64,000 bases of DNA from Brachycybe producta (GCA_036925085.1 JAUPFP010000051.1:372001-436000); one strand, 5' to 3'. Shown: positions 11,414-23,314, numbered from the stretch's first letter. Program-made: numbers and translations. Notes: a model not told the origin generated them from the letters alone.

Positions 11414-12190
11414 TGTGACGACCCAGTTTTGCTCCTTTGTGAGCAAAAACTAAATTCCCATTGTCGTCTGCTAGGCACCTGTAAATTGGTTGCCAGGCAG
11501 ACGACAAAATGGCCAGCAAGGGTCACTGTCCTCCCCCAGGTGGAGCAGCCTGGGGGTGATATATAATGGTGGCGGCCATTATTATCTGGACAGTGAGTGA
11601 AACCCTTAGATGCTATGTGCATGTGCTAATGCTCATCATTTCAACAGGTGGCCAAGATGGCCACCATTTATCCTCATCTTTGGTGCTGTGTGGGTGTTTA
11701 GCACCCTCTCTCCTGGCTGGAGTAGCCAGGAGATTCATCATCTGTTACTTCACTGATAATTGAGTGTTTTGTCTAATTTATATAGAATAAAATATATTCT
11801 TTGTTTTCACTCTACACTGGTGTCCGTGTCCTTTATTATTCTACAATAATTACTGGGGAAGTTACCGCTGGGAGGGTGGGGTTTTGCCGGCAGGGTTATG
11901 CCGGCATTTCACCGTGGTATTTTGGCCTGTTTCTTCGACATGTTGGCCGGTACTTCGCGTCGTCACCCACGGTGAGATCCACCGGGGGTTCACCGTCGGT
12001 TCTCCGTCATGTTCGGCAGCATTTGGACCGTCGATCGTCGGGGAAGACTTCCACTCGGCGTTACCCGTGGCACAGATGGGTGCAAGAGGAGGGCTGGTGT
12101 GTGCTAGGATCTCGTCCCAAGGAAGTCAAGCGGCAGTAAGTGAAACGAAATTTACCGCGGGTCATTTTAGCGCCCAGTCGGGTTGTTACA
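11414..12190 (+). repeat. LTR of the second gypsy element
   Basis: Starts TGTGACGACCC after the tract GGGAAGTTGAGAGGAT and ends GGGTTGTTACA, a good inverted match of the ends. It has the internal word GTCGTCTGC and a CCCCCAGGTGGAGCAGCCTGGGGG hairpin-like segment shared with the reversed copy at 50479-51150. An AATAAA-type signal lies near 11787. Confidence 0.75.
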
Positions 12191-12963
12191 CTTCTCCCTA
12201 CGCCGGTTGAAGTTCTCCTTCTCGGAAGAGGTGCGACACCTAGAAGATGCAGTTGGTGACTTCCTCCTGGTCGTTGGTGCACTAGTGGTGCCCGCCATTT
12301 GTGGTTGGTATGTCGGAGCTGGTGATAGGGGGTTCGGCGGTCCCCGCCGTTCCACTCTCAATGTTGTCGTCACTTGAAGAGGTGGACATTAGTCTATTTT
12401 CTCTCCAGGATCTGCAACCAGACATAGTAAAATGTTCATAAAGTTCGTAAAGGTTGTCCTTACGTTTTTAGATGTCCCACTGGAGATGTTTCAAAACAAT
12501 AGCAGGGGGGTTGTCCCACCAATATTAACTATTGAGAGGTGACGATCCCATTCTTATTAGGCAGGTCCCCGTTTATTATTTTAAAAGAACAAAAAAGTCC
12601 TCAGGGAGAAGGGCCGTTATTTTCTTTCACAGCGAGGTGTGAAGTTGCCCATTAACTCTCTCCTTTTTAATGTTTCTTTTTTTTAGTAAGACAAATAAAC
12701 ACTGGCCAATAAGGTCACTAGTGTACCTTATTGTTTTTTTTTTTTTCGGAGGTGTTGATTCCCAAGAATTTTATTACTTGATTGAAGGTGGTAGGTTCCG
12801 AATTTTTTATTTATTTATTGATCCTTCAAAGTCATTTTCAGTTCCTCTTCTTTTTTATTCTTCTTCTGTTTCTTCTATTTTCTCCTGTGTGTTTTCCTTT
12901 GAAGTCTATGAGTTGTGCATCGATTCGGCCCCCAGACATAGTATTCTCTTTGAAGTTTATTTC
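12191..12963. other. Flank without recognisable gene
   Basis: Composition falls from GC-rich to AT-rich near 12400. A short open frame at 12183-12377 has a hydrophobic centre but no family I know, and its start lies inside the LTR. The rest has T-rich runs (12670-12900) and no coding signal. Confidence 0.5.
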
Positions 12964-13230
12964 CCTACTAGTGGGGTAAGCCGTTATAAATGACGGGAGC
13001 AAAATTCACAGGCATTTGTGCGCATGCGCGTCGTTTTTTTTTTACTCCTTTCATTTCAATTTCAGTCACCCCTCCCACTTTTCTCTCTCTCCCCTTCTAC
13101 ACTTTCCAAAGGAAGAGTTCAACATATAGTTGACCTTGAGAAAAAAAAAACGGTTCATTTCAAATTTATATAAATTCCGACATGCTTCAATGGTTTTGTA
13201 CAGTTACTCCACACACACACAGACCTGCGA
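12964..13230. repeat. MITE-like repeat, copy 1 (partial)
   Basis: The segment begins CTAGTGGGGTA and contains GAGCAAAATTCA, the palindrome GCGCATGCGC and a pyrimidine-rich middle. It ends near a poly-A and ACGGTTCATTT block. All of these words recur at 43520-44005 and 47140-47690 in various orientations. No protein is encoded, and it is probably a non-autonomous DNA transposon. Confidence 0.5.
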
Positions 13231-13826
13231 TATTATATATATAAAATATTAACTGTCGGGGTCATTGACGTCCATCCATGATAAGGGGACATGGTGTATA
13301 TATTTTTTTTGCATGTCCCTTTTATGGTACTATATTTTTTTAGACGTCCTTGACTCATCATGATGTTGTCTCAGGTGCACCACGTGGTTGACAGTTGTTT
13401 TGAAGGCCACGTGGTCCTGGTGTAGTTATTGCGGCGGTTGCCAATATGTAAATATTGGCAGCCATAATGAAAAATTAGAGTTGTGGAAATTTTGTGGTTT
13501 TAGGTGATATTTGAGTGTTTTGGAGGAGTTGTTGATGTTGTGAGGTTATTTATTCATTGGGGGTTCCTTTTCACCCCCTCCCCACCTCTGGACAACTGTC
13601 CTCAGTTGTTCTCTCAAATTCCTCCCGTTTTTCTATTGTTGATATTTGACATGTATTATTGTTTATTTGTCATGTTCGGTGTCATGCTAGCGTTGGTAGC
13701 CAACAGCAGATCGACGTAACTTCTGGAGTAGAAGTTTTAGACCACCCCAGAGACATTGTTAGATTTACCAAAAGCCTCTGATGAAGTCTCTCCTAGAGTC
13801 CATCCGATATGTGCTTATATGCATTT
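13231..13826. other. AT-rich spacer, nothing identified
   Basis: Microsatellite-like ACACAC and TATATA runs, and two imperfect words around GACGTCC (13268, 13344). No open frame with protein-like composition was found. Confidence 0.4.
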
Positions 13827-14450
13827 TTATCCGAGTGTGGACTCGAAGAGGTCGTCCTCTAAGTATACTTTATTGGTGGCCATGGACACAGCGAGGTGTA
13901 AAGCTTGGCCCAGGTCTTGGCCTAGGATAGCCTCTGGCTGGCCAGCAATTACCAGCAGGTGCCCTCGCACAGTGTGGGTGCCTAGCTGGACCACCGCGGC
14001 GAGTCGACCCACAACGGTGATCTTCAGGCCTCTCACACTCTGAACATTGTGTGGAATGAGCACAGGCTCAATCTTGAACTTATGCTCCTGTGCAAGTGCA
14101 ACTGAGATGGTGCTGCCCATAGCTCCGGTGTCCGCAAGCATACGTATAATTTTTCCATTGGTGGTGACGGCGATTCGTGGATTTCTGTTGCTAGCACTGT
14201 GATCCCCGACTTCCTGAGGCGTACAGCTGTCTACCAGCTGGTGATATACCGTCTTCATGAGTTTCCAGCAGCAAGAGCAGCCTTTCGTCGGTGGTTGGGT
14301 GCCTGGAGCCATGACGGCTACCGTTTTGTTTTCACAGCACCCTTCTACTTCCATGGATGTGGAAAAGACGTCAAGCGTGTCCTGCCAAGTGATCAGCTCG
14401 GTTGAGGTCCATGGTCGCAAGGGGGCTCCATTAATCACATGAATCGGCAC
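13827..14450 (-). pseudogene. pro: gypsy retropepsin fragment
   Basis: A 207-codon open frame holds a retroviral-type aspartic protease. It has catalytic LADTGA followed by a STISVALA strand, and the second conserved Gly motif ILGQDLG. The upstream 90 residues link it to Gag. No reverse transcriptase follows it, and the DNA to its left is unrelated to pol. The copy is therefore truncated after the protease, or belongs to a gag-protease-only family. Confidence 0.78.
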
Positions 14451-14528
14451 GTTCTCGGGATTGTCGGAACTGTGTCGGGTTTTTCAGAAGGTGGTGCCTT
14501 GGCGGTTGAAATTGGAGCTGGATGAGAT

Positions 14529-15659
14529 TCAATAGATTTGTCCCCCTAGTCGGATTAATGCGAATTCAGCTCCATTTTCTGTAATAACATCCGCCTCAGG
14601 CACAGGATGCAGAGCACGACACAACTGATTGATGCGTAACTGACTAGCCATGTGCGGGTAAACACGGTCGCCGAGGGCCATAAACTTCCAAATGAAGGCC
14701 TGTGTGCCCTCGCCTTCCACTTGAAGCATCTCTATATACTGTTTCTTCAAGATGGATAGTTCGTTCGGTTTACCGAACGTATCCACAGTTCGCACTCGCA
14801 GCTCAGGCCACGAAATGCCACGATATTCGTATTTCAGCTTGCTCAACCACGTACGGGCGGCCCCGGTGAAGCACCCAGTGAAATACTCTTCTTTGTGGCA
14901 GTCAGTCCAGTCATACAGGTGAGCCACTTCCTCAAATTCTTCCAGGAAGAGGCGAAAACCTGTTAATTCATCAAACTTTTGGATTGCATCAGCTGGTTGG
15001 CGGCCACCATATTTCTTGTTGAAATCCTCAGTTGAGTTCTCCCTGGCAGCTGGTCTGTAAACGCCATCTTGTACATTAGACATCTCAACAGGCATCGGTG
15101 CTGCCACTTGTGGTGGAAAACGTGGCACATAGACTGAAGGATGCTGTGTTGGGTCTTGGTTTCGGGCCCTACTCTGCTGCTGTTCCAAGGTGTGTGGAGA
15201 TTCAGCACGTGTCAATGTCGGTAGTGTGAGTGGTTGCTCCGCACGCTCGTCTCTACGGTGCAGACCATCTAATTGGTCTCAATGCAATTGTTCACTTGTG
15301 CATGGAGTGTATTGCCAGTCAGTGTGGTGCGGTAGATGATGTGGTGTAGTGTCTGTCGTATCGATCCTGATGCTCCCTGTAGCCATAATAGGAAACTGAA
15401 GAGGCATCAGAATCGTCGTGCAACGGTGTGTATGTGTTGTCCACCACGGTGTTGTCGGTCGATTGGGCCTGAACCGATTGTAAATGAGCCGGGCCACATT
15501 TTCTGCTAGCGTGGCCACCTGTTGTGATAGCTCAAGGAGATTGGGCTCAGTCGGCTGCGGCGGTGGTGTCGCATTACAATTGATGGGGTTGTCCTGCGAA
15601 TCCTCACGGGAACCCTGGTGATCAGACAGGATGTATGAGGACTCGTGTGTGGCAGCCAT
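14529..15659 (-). pseudogene. gag: gypsy Gag, frameshifted
   Basis: The N-terminal part starts at the ATG ending at 15659 (MAATHESS...) and reads to about 15290. The capsid-like part runs from 15215 to 14529 in another frame. The latter carries the retrotransposon-gag signature region (FRLFLEEFEEVAHLYDWTD, CFTGAARTWLSKLKYEYRG, SWPELRVRTV, GDRVYP). A sister copy lies at 49608-50474, and the two share the same block order. The capsid and protease frames are separated by a stop near 14529 and about 80 non-matching bases. Confidence 0.75.
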
Positions 15660-15774
15660 GATTGACAATGTATCATGTAAGGTGTAGGCGGTGTGGATTT
15701 GTGGTGATGAATGAGTCCGGTGAAGTCCGATTTGGTGTGTACAGCTCTGAGGGTTCTCGATTACTCTGAGCAAT

Positions 15775-16567
15775 GCTTTTCGGTTCCGTATCGAAGTCCA
15801 GTATGAGGTGACTCGTTCATCACGTGGTCGGAGTAGCGTTGTGGTTGGTGTAAGTCGGTGTGTGTGCGTATGCGTGGGTAATTGGTGTTTTTGTTGGTAA
15901 CGGACACCCTCGTACTCTTATACACTGAGTAACGATGGACTACCTATGCTTCGCACGTGTAGTTGCATTGTTTTTGCAGTCCCGTGGTGTGTTGGGTTGG
16001 TTATAATGTCCTCAGTTGGGCGCAATGGTTCCCAACTGGTGTGGTGTTGTAAATTCTTTATTGATTTTCTAGTCTTAGAATTCTAATCTTCTCAACACGT
16101 TGTAAATGGCGACCATGTGGAGGTTATGAGAGTTCTAGAATTATCGATAAAGAACAGCAGATGCACAATGCAAATTTGAGCGTGGTACACCACCCAATCA
16201 AATATTGCACTGCAAGAAAGTTGGAAATAACTGGAAGAGTGAATCCAAAACGTGGTGCCCGCACATTTAGATTCACTTGTTTAGCAGAAAGAAGGAGTAA
16301 GAGTTTGTGCAAAGAACAGGATGCACAAAGCGATGAAAGTTCAAGATGGCTGAACTTTCAGAAGAGGAACAAAAAGAATAAAAGTCCAAGAGTGAAGAAA
16401 GCTGAATTGCTCTAAAGAGTAGAGGATTCTGGTGTGATGCCCACATGCCAAAAAATCTAATTTATTGAAAATAGCAAATCAGTATAGAAATGGAAGATTG
16501 TTGTTTGTTTAAAAACAAAAGCTCTTTTTAAACAAGAAGAAATGTTCAGAAGAGTGAATTTAGATGT
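15775..16567. other. Probable leader/LTR remnant of the minus-strand gypsy element, unresolved
   Basis: On the minus strand this is upstream of gag, where a leader and 5' LTR belong. I could not find a matching partner LTR or a convincing primer-binding site. There is no coding signal; the 84-codon frame at 16161 is Lys/Arg-rich by composition only. Confidence 0.3.
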
Positions 16568-16682
16568 CGTCACTGGTGGATGGCTCTGGATGAAAAGGGC
16601 AGAGTCAGTGGCAGTGAGGAACTATGTTGAGTGAAGAGAAGAGGTCTGTAGGTGGCGCTGTGGTGGCCACTTCTGGTTGTAA
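16566..16682. repeat. Dispersed repeat shared with 51150-51262
   Basis: About 110 bases starting GGATGGCTCTGGATGAAAAG and ending near GTGGCCACTT recur at 51160-51262 with a few differences. It carries the word TAGGTGGCGCTG, probably a fragment of an interspersed element. Confidence 0.6.
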
Positions 16683-16850
16683 TTTTTATTGTAATGTCCA
16701 AAATGTTCAAAATGAAGAATTCCTCCAGGTGGCGCTTTTGTAGTTGCCAGGAGGAACACAAAAAGAGAAAATTCGAAAAAAGAGAATTTTCCCTAAAAAG
16801 AGAAACTCCACCAGAGGCACGCAAGTGCAGGCCCTTTGGAAGAGAACATT

Positions 16851-17090
16851 GAACGCTACACAAGCTTCATCGTTGCTGACCTCGTTTTCTTAGATAGTTT
16901 TCAGTTTCTCTCTGCACCTTTGGCATCCCTCGCCCAAAACTTTCCCAAAAAAAGATTTAAATGTGTTTCATTGTTTTTTGAAGATCAATCGAAAATTGAT
17001 TTAATGACACAAAAAGGATTTTTTTCCTTATGAATATTTGGATGATGAGAATGAAAGTGGAATTTCTGACAAAGCTTGTTTTAGTAATAA
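16851..17090 (+). pseudogene. polB: Polinton PolB, exonuclease-domain fragment 1
   Basis: The frame reads ENIERYTSFIVADLVFLDSF and then SAPLASLAQN, the 3'-5' exonuclease region of protein-primed PolB that precedes the polymerase domain. It continues to FFSYEYLDD-type sequence (one frame change near 17030) and is cut at 17090 by the LINE. The N-terminal part of the enzyme is absent from the window. Confidence 0.8.
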
Positions 17091-18854
17091 TTTGAATTTG
17101 AAAAATTACTCTGCAAGCAGCCATAAAGGCCTATGGCAGAGGGACAAGAGTCCAAGTGCAGCATAGAAAATGCAATGTCAAAACCAGAAAATATAAAACC
17201 CTATTGATATAAACCCAACAACAATTTCAATATTTTTTAATGCTGCAAATATATGCATTGTCAAAACAAAACAAAATTATGACTCCCATAAAATACGTTT
17301 GTCCTGCACAAAATCCCCAGCAAGCGAGTTCCATTGTCGAATCGTCCTAGGGACAAATGACCAGTAATAAGAATCTGTTCGTGCAAAAATCTCTCCAACT
17401 TTGTTAGAGTGGTCACCCCTACCCAAATATAATGCCCTGCAAAGTTTACTTGAAGTAGGTTTAGGGCAAGAGCCTTCTAGCATTCGATTAAAAATATTAA
17501 GACTAAAATGTGAACGTCTTGCAAATAAACTATCCCAACCAAGCTCTGAAAGCATTTTAGTTACACTGTCGGCATATCCATATTTACCACAAACAAACTT
17601 AGCAGCCCTGCGTTGGACCATTTCTATAGTGAGCTAAGTCTTCAGTGTGGGGATTCCACACGGAGCTGCAGTATTCTAGATGGGGACGTACTAATGATTG
17701 ATATGCTATACATTTTACCTCCCTGGGACACCTTCTTAGAATGCGTTGACTAAACCATAGACTTGGAAACAATCTGTTCGACATGCCGCTTCCAAGAAAG
17801 CTTAGCTGTAATCGTTACCCCCAAATATTTATAAGAATCTACGTTATTAAGTGGAATGGCCCCTATTCTATATGAAAATATTATTGGATTCCTTCCCCTA
17901 GCTGCCCTCATTACACAACATTTTCCCTTATTAAGTTGAAGTTGCCATTTAGAACACCATGCCTCTATTGCTTTCAAGTCACTAACAATAATATGGCAAT
18001 CATTGTCAGAGGTAACCTCACGATAAATTATTGTATCATCTGCAAATAGCCGGCAATTGCTGCTAACTTGACTGCTGAGGTCATTGATATATAAAAGAAA
18101 CAGAAGCGGACCCAACACACTACCCTGAGGAACCCCTGATGTAACCCCTATCCAGTCAGATTCAGACCCACCTGCAACAACCCTTTGTTTCCTATCACTC
18201 AAAAAAGAATGCACCCATTTATACACCTGTTCACCCAATCCATACCCACTAATTTTTGTCATTAGTTTTGAGTGAGAAACTGTGTCAAATGCCTTGTAGA
18301 GATCAAGAAAAACCAAATCTATCTGACTGCCTTTGTCTAAAATTTTCTGAAGGTCATCAACTAAAAGAATAAGCTGGGTTTCACATGAACGCCCCCTAAG
18401 AAACCCATGCTGGTTATCACACAAAAAATTGTTTTCCATAAGAAAATTCATTGAGGAGGAATATATAATATGTTCAAGGACCTTGCAAACTATCGAGGTT
18501 AAAGACACGGGTCTGTAATTAGTTACCTGAGACTTGTCTCCTGATTTAAAAATTGGACTAACATTAGCTAATTTCCACATATCTGGTACAATACCTACAT
18601 CTAAACTCTGTTGAAAAATTAACTGAAGGTATGGACCCAACTCTTGTGCAAGATTTTTTAAAATGATAGCATACATCCCATCTGGACCACAGGTTTTATT
18701 TGAGTCTAATTTTAGAAGTTGCTTGACTATCCCATCTGCAGTTATTACAATTTGATCCATACAAAGAGATGTTGAAGGAAAACCCTCATGTGGTATGCCA
18801 TCATCAATTGTGAAGACCTTCTTGTATTGTTCATTTAATAAGGTAGCTTTCCCT
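17091..18854 (-). mobile_element. LINE copy 1 (Jockey/CR1-type), 5'-truncated
   Basis: Reverse transcriptase ORF2 reads on the minus strand from 18854 to 17280. It has NYRPVSLTSIVCKVLE, FLDLYKAFDTVSH, SGVPQGSVLGP and the catalytic LFADDT. A (TTCAAA)n-type 3' tail at 17091-17105 ends it. It is collinear with 37090-38884 at a few percent divergence. Lesions include a 2-base loss near 17630 and about a dozen bases missing near 17755. Truncation at 18854 falls in mid-ORF2, the usual outcome of incomplete reverse transcription. It landed inside the PolB gene, whose frame resumes directly to the right. Confidence 0.9.
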
Positions 18855-20385
18855 CAATGATGAAGTTATCTCTGACAAAAATTATGAGCATGTGAAAAAA
18901 GTGTGGCATACATTTGGATGTAAGACCTTGAGAGACTACCATGATATTTATTTAAGAAGTGACTGCTTAATTCTAGCCAATGTTTTTTCGTAAGATTTCT
19001 TTTAAAAGTTTTGGGCTCGACCCAGCACATTATTTCACACTGCCCATGTATGCTTGGTCTGCTGCTTTAAAATACACTAAAGTCGAGCTAGAACTACTTA
19101 CTGATTATGATATGCACTTATTCATAGAAAGATGCATTAGGGGTGGAGTTTCCGTAGCCAGTCATAGGTATGCAAAAGCAAATAATCCCTACTTGAATGA
19201 TTATGATCCTACTAAGCCAAAATCTTATCTAGCATATTGGGATTACAATTCCTTGTATGCCACCGCTATGTGTGAGCCTATGACTATGAAAGATTTTCAT
19301 TGGCTGAATGAAAATGAAGTCAAGACATTTAATATTAATTCTGTCAATTCTGATCTTGGAAGTTGATCTCGAATATCCTGTAGATTTGCATCTTGATCAC
19401 AGTGACTATCCTCTTTGTACAGAGCGACTAGATATTAATCTTGATATGCTATCCCCTTATGCTAAAGAACTGTTAAATAAAATAAAGGGAAAAAACCCAA
19501 GAAATTACAGGTCTAGAAAACTCGCTACTTGTGGTGCTACTTGAATTTGGGAATGAAACTCACTAAACTTCATCGCAATCTATCATTTACCCAAGATAAA
19601 TGGTTTAAGCCCTATATAGAGTTAAACATTGTGCAAACTAGCAAAAAATGATTTTGAAACAGATTTCTTCAAATTAATGAATTATTTTGGGAAAACGATG
19701 GAAGATCAAAGAAGCTAAAGCTAATCTAGATTCTTTTCACATTATCAACAAGAACCTTACAGTTTTTAAGATGAAAAAATGGTCTATCTATTTTAACAAA
19801 CCATTGTACATGGGTTCACTGTGCTAGAAATATCAAAGTTGCTAATGTATGAATTTTATTATTATGTACTGAAATCAAATTACTCTGGAAATTGATTGAA
19901 ATTGTTGTACACTGACACAGATAGTTTCATTATGCATATTCATACAGAAGATTTATACCATGATATGAAGCGTTACCCGTTTCATTTGGATACGAGTGAC
20001 TATCCTAAGAGTCATTTTCTTCACTCACTAAAAAACAAAAAAAGTCATGGGAAAATTTAAGGATGAAATGAATGGTGAACTTATCTCAGAATTTGTGGCG
20101 TTGAAATCTAAAATGTATTCTATATTGTTAAATAGCCGTAAGCACAAATGTAAAGCGAAGGGTATCAAGAAACAAATTGTTAAATCAAATTTTAACCATG
20201 ATATGTACATTGAGTCGCTTCATAAATCTACCCCAAACAGGGTGACTCAGTGTCAAATCATATCAAAAATGCACAAAATTTATACTCTTGAAGTGAACAA
20301 AATAAGTTTAATGGCATTTCATGACAAACGCTATATTGAGAATGATGGAATCACTACCCTTGCTTATGGCTATTTCTCAGTTTAA
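18855..20385 (+). pseudogene. polB: Polinton PolB, polymerase-domain fragment 2
   Basis: It continues the fragment at 16851-17090. The exonuclease III motif region reads LRDYHDIYLRSDCLILANVF. Polymerase motif A is DYNSLYATAM near 19238. A weak MKLTKLHRNLSF segment lies near 19556, and motif C YTDTDS is at 19908-19925. A C-terminal block ends with AYGYFSV at 20385. Several frameshifts and stops lie between 19366 and 20047. It would replicate the element by protein priming. With the LINE removed, the two fragments are adjacent parts of the same protein. Confidence 0.88.
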
Positions 20386-20430
20386 ACATAATTTGGATAA
20401 AATCATTTATTTATTATAGAACCCACTATT

Positions 20431-20842
20431 ATGGATAAAAAATTAAGCACTTCATGCTTAATACCCAAGAAAATGGATTCAGGTGATGCTGGGTATGATT
20501 TATATTCTGCAGTGGAGTGTATCATCAAACCTGGTGAAAGAGCACTTTGCCAAACAGATTTATCTCTTGCTTTGTCATCTGATTGCTATGGAAGAATTGC
20601 TCCAAGATCGAGCCTCGCATTAAATTTTGAAATTGATGTATTGGCTGGAGTAATTGATTCCAGCTACAGGGGAAATATTAGTGTTATTAATAAATTTTGG
20701 AACAAACAATTTTCTCATAAATAAAGGTGATAGAATTGCACAAATTATTTTTGAGAAAATTCACTCGCATGTAAAGTTTGTGGAAGGGGAATTACCCCAA
20801 AGTGTACGTGGTGAACTTGGATTTGGTTCAACTGGTCATTAA
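20431..20842 (+). pseudogene. dut: dUTPase, one frameshift
   Basis: Trimeric dUTPase hydrolyses dUTP to dUMP and keeps uracil out of DNA. Motif 1 DAGYDLYS, motif 2 GRIAPRSSLA, motif 3 LAGVIDSSYRG and motif 4 KGDRIAQIIF are all visible, and so is the C-terminal motif 5 (RGELGFGSTG). Length is about 137 codons, normal for a single-chain subunit. One base change of register near 20690-20700 separates motifs 1-3 (frame from 20431) from motifs 4-5 (frame ending 20842). It starts 45 bases after the PolB stop on the same strand, so it is probably a gene of the Polinton. Lack of other damage suggests recent loss. Confidence 0.9.
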
Positions 20843-21080
20843 GATAACAATTTTTTATTCATAATTGTATACATATAATAATATTATATAATGTTGAATT
20901 AACACACGTTTATTTTGTACTAAAATGGTGATTGTTTAATAAAATTATAATTAAAAAGCATATAGTGGCAAATATTTTTTAAACTATAAGTAATAAAAGT
21001 ATGAACAATTTTATCATTCCGTAAATAATGGAGATGATGAAATAAAGAAACGACACTTTTCATAGATACATTGGAACATC

Positions 21081-21390
21081 TTAAATAGAATAGAAAATAC
21101 AATATTGGCCACATACAGCCGTTCTCGAATGTTGGAGTCTACGTGCATTGTAAGTCCAAGATAGGCTGTTTTTCATGATAAACTGATTTATCTCGTCTGT
21201 CATTGGCTTCATTCCGTAACTATCAAAATATTCAGCCATTCCGTTATTGAAATAAATTGCAATCCAGTGAGATCCAGGCTCCGGCCGCACATCCAGATTA
21301 ATGATATAAAGTTTATGATTCACTATAAACGGGAGTTGGTCCCGTGCAAATATACCAGCAAACACGAAGCGCATGGCGGGATGATGAAAT
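21081..21390 (-). pseudogene. pro: Polinton adenain-like cysteine protease, main part
   Basis: The maturation protease of Polinton virions belongs to the C5/C48 clan. A conserved ARDQLP segment is followed by the catalytic-His strand GSHWIAIYF, an Asp/Asn-containing EYFDSYG, and the catalytic CGQYCIFYS. The frame is intact from 21387 down to 21081. It lacks its first codons, which lie on the far side of the LTR element, at 29562-29590. The gene was therefore broken by that insertion. Confidence 0.88.
21387..21390. repeat. Target-site duplication AAAT (left)
   Basis: The four bases before the LTR are repeated at 29558-29561 after the right LTR. Four-base duplications are usual for gypsy/errantivirus integrases. 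Confidence 0.85.
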
Positions 21391-23314
21391 TGTAGAATGA
21401 AAATTTTTTTATTCTACATGAATCAAGATTTTTTAATTGCTTTTTCCCAATCTGATTTTAAGTCTTTATTGTAATAAATGATTGTAAACCTTTATTAGTT
21501 AGAACATTATAATTATATCATTTTTGTGAAATAGTTTTTGCATTATTATTATTGTCTTATTTACAAGTCTCAAAGCCCCTTCTTTTCTGTCAATAGGGTT
21601 TCTGATTATGCCTGTAACAGCTGTATACTCACTATATTTTGTTTAGACCTCCCCCCAGTTGAGGATTAGAATTAAAACTTTTGCCTTTTTCCTTCCACCT
21701 TGTCTCTTTCCCCAATTAAAAGTTTGAAACTAGACACATGGCTAAGTAGGCCTATCTACACACAAGAGGCCTATACAGCCTGTTGTCACATAAGATATAT
21801 TCTTTTTTGTTCAAGTTACCACTAATGTAGAAAAGAAACATAAAGTTCCCCTCCCCTTCTTTAAAACATTGCTTATATAAACATGAGACATATGCCTAAA
21901 TAGGCCTATCTGTAATATAGGCCTATATATCATGTTGTCTAACAAGATTGATTCCCCTCCTCAAAACTTTTAAATAAAGAAGTCCACTCTTTTACTTTAT
22001 CCCCTCTTTTTAATTACTTCCTTTTTATTTACTCCTCTTTTCATTTGTTACCTCTTGTTCCACCCCTCCCCTCTAGTGGCAAGCCAGAAGAAACTATAGA
22101 GACAATTAGACTGTCTAGAAATTGACAACATTTTCTCTAGACCAGGCCTATTTACCAAAATCCCAGACAGGAAGAAAAACAAACAACCCCTCTTTTTTTT
22201 TCTTTTGGTTTTATGACAACATGGAGTATTTATGCCCCCAACACAAATGCTCTATGAAGGTTCTAATACAAATTAAAGTTCTGAAAATTATGTAAATTAT
22301 GTTATGTCATAGTGACCAATGAGAATTCTCTACTGTTAGTCTATGAAGGCTATTTTATATAAAAAGGCCACAATATTACTTAGAAAAGAGAGGCTTTTTG
22401 GCTTTTAAGCCATCTTCACTGGAGAATTCTCAACAGTGAACACTTCCAACAGTAAAAGGTACTTTGGAGCAGTACCTCAAAACTAAAACCACTAGTTTCC
22501 ATAATTGGAGTACTGTGGCTAAGTTTGATGGTTGCTCCTGAGACCATAGTTGCTTTGGGATAGTCAGCCTGAGTTATCTGAGTAAAGCATTAGGGTACCA
22601 TAGATTTATGCTAGTTTCCATGTTATTGGAGTACTGCAGATCTGCTGGTTCCTAGTGACAAAACTAAAGAGTGAATTCAGCATGACTGATTCAAAGAGAA
22701 GTAGCTTGAGCTGGCTTTATTTAAGTACACTCAGAGGGTACCACTAAGCTAATAGTTTCTATTTAAATGGAGTACTGTAGCCAGTTGGTTCTAAAGAGAA
22801 ACAAGAGTAAACTCAGTCAGAGCTAGTTTGGAAGTGTTCATCCTCATTTGATGCTGTAGGTGGTTTGCTGTTTTTATGTAAGTGTAACATTGTTTTTTTT
22901 TTATTTTGATTGTATCAAAGATTGTTTGTATAAACAATACTTAGCTACCATTTTTCCTGTACCATTTCAAAATCTATTCTAACACATGTATGCATGTCTT
23001 TTGAATTTTTGGTTTTTATTATTTAGTAATAACTATCTAGTTTCTCATTTTTTTATATTGTAAAAATAGTAGTAGAATATAATCAATTATTATTTCCTTT
23101 CATTTGCCTTTGTTTATTTGCCCTTCAGGCATATTATATTACTTTATATTAAAATTCATGTTTACCTTTTAATAAAAATCTTGTTAATATAAACTTGTTG
23201 TTGAGTCAATTTGATTGGAACCATTACAGGTCTCCATTGACCTCGAACCTTTTAAGTTTTTTCTAAGTTGGTTTTTCTCAAAAATAAAGCTCTCTAGCCA
23301 GAGAACGACCAACA
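21391..23314 (+). repeat. Left LTR, 1.92 kb
   Basis: The ends are TGTAGAATG and ACCAACA. The first 30 bases form an inverted pair (TGTAGAATGAA / ATTCTACA) with a T-rich loop. CCAAT at 22316-22320 and TATATAAAAA at 22356-22365 form a promoter, so R should begin near 22385-22395. There is an AATAAA-like signal near 23171 and TTTAATAAAAATC near 23168. The sequence also has repeated GGAGTACTG words (22506, 22629, 22771). Confidence 0.9.

Larger units (their letters stand above)
10282..12190 (+). mobile_element. Second GC-rich gypsy element, 3' fragment
   Basis: Only the end of ORF3, a polypurine tract and an LTR survive. Gene order and spacing copy those of element 1, but the LTR and protein are clearly diverged, so this is a sister family rather than a duplication of the same copy. 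Its left edge is the LTR end of element 1. Confidence 0.75.
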
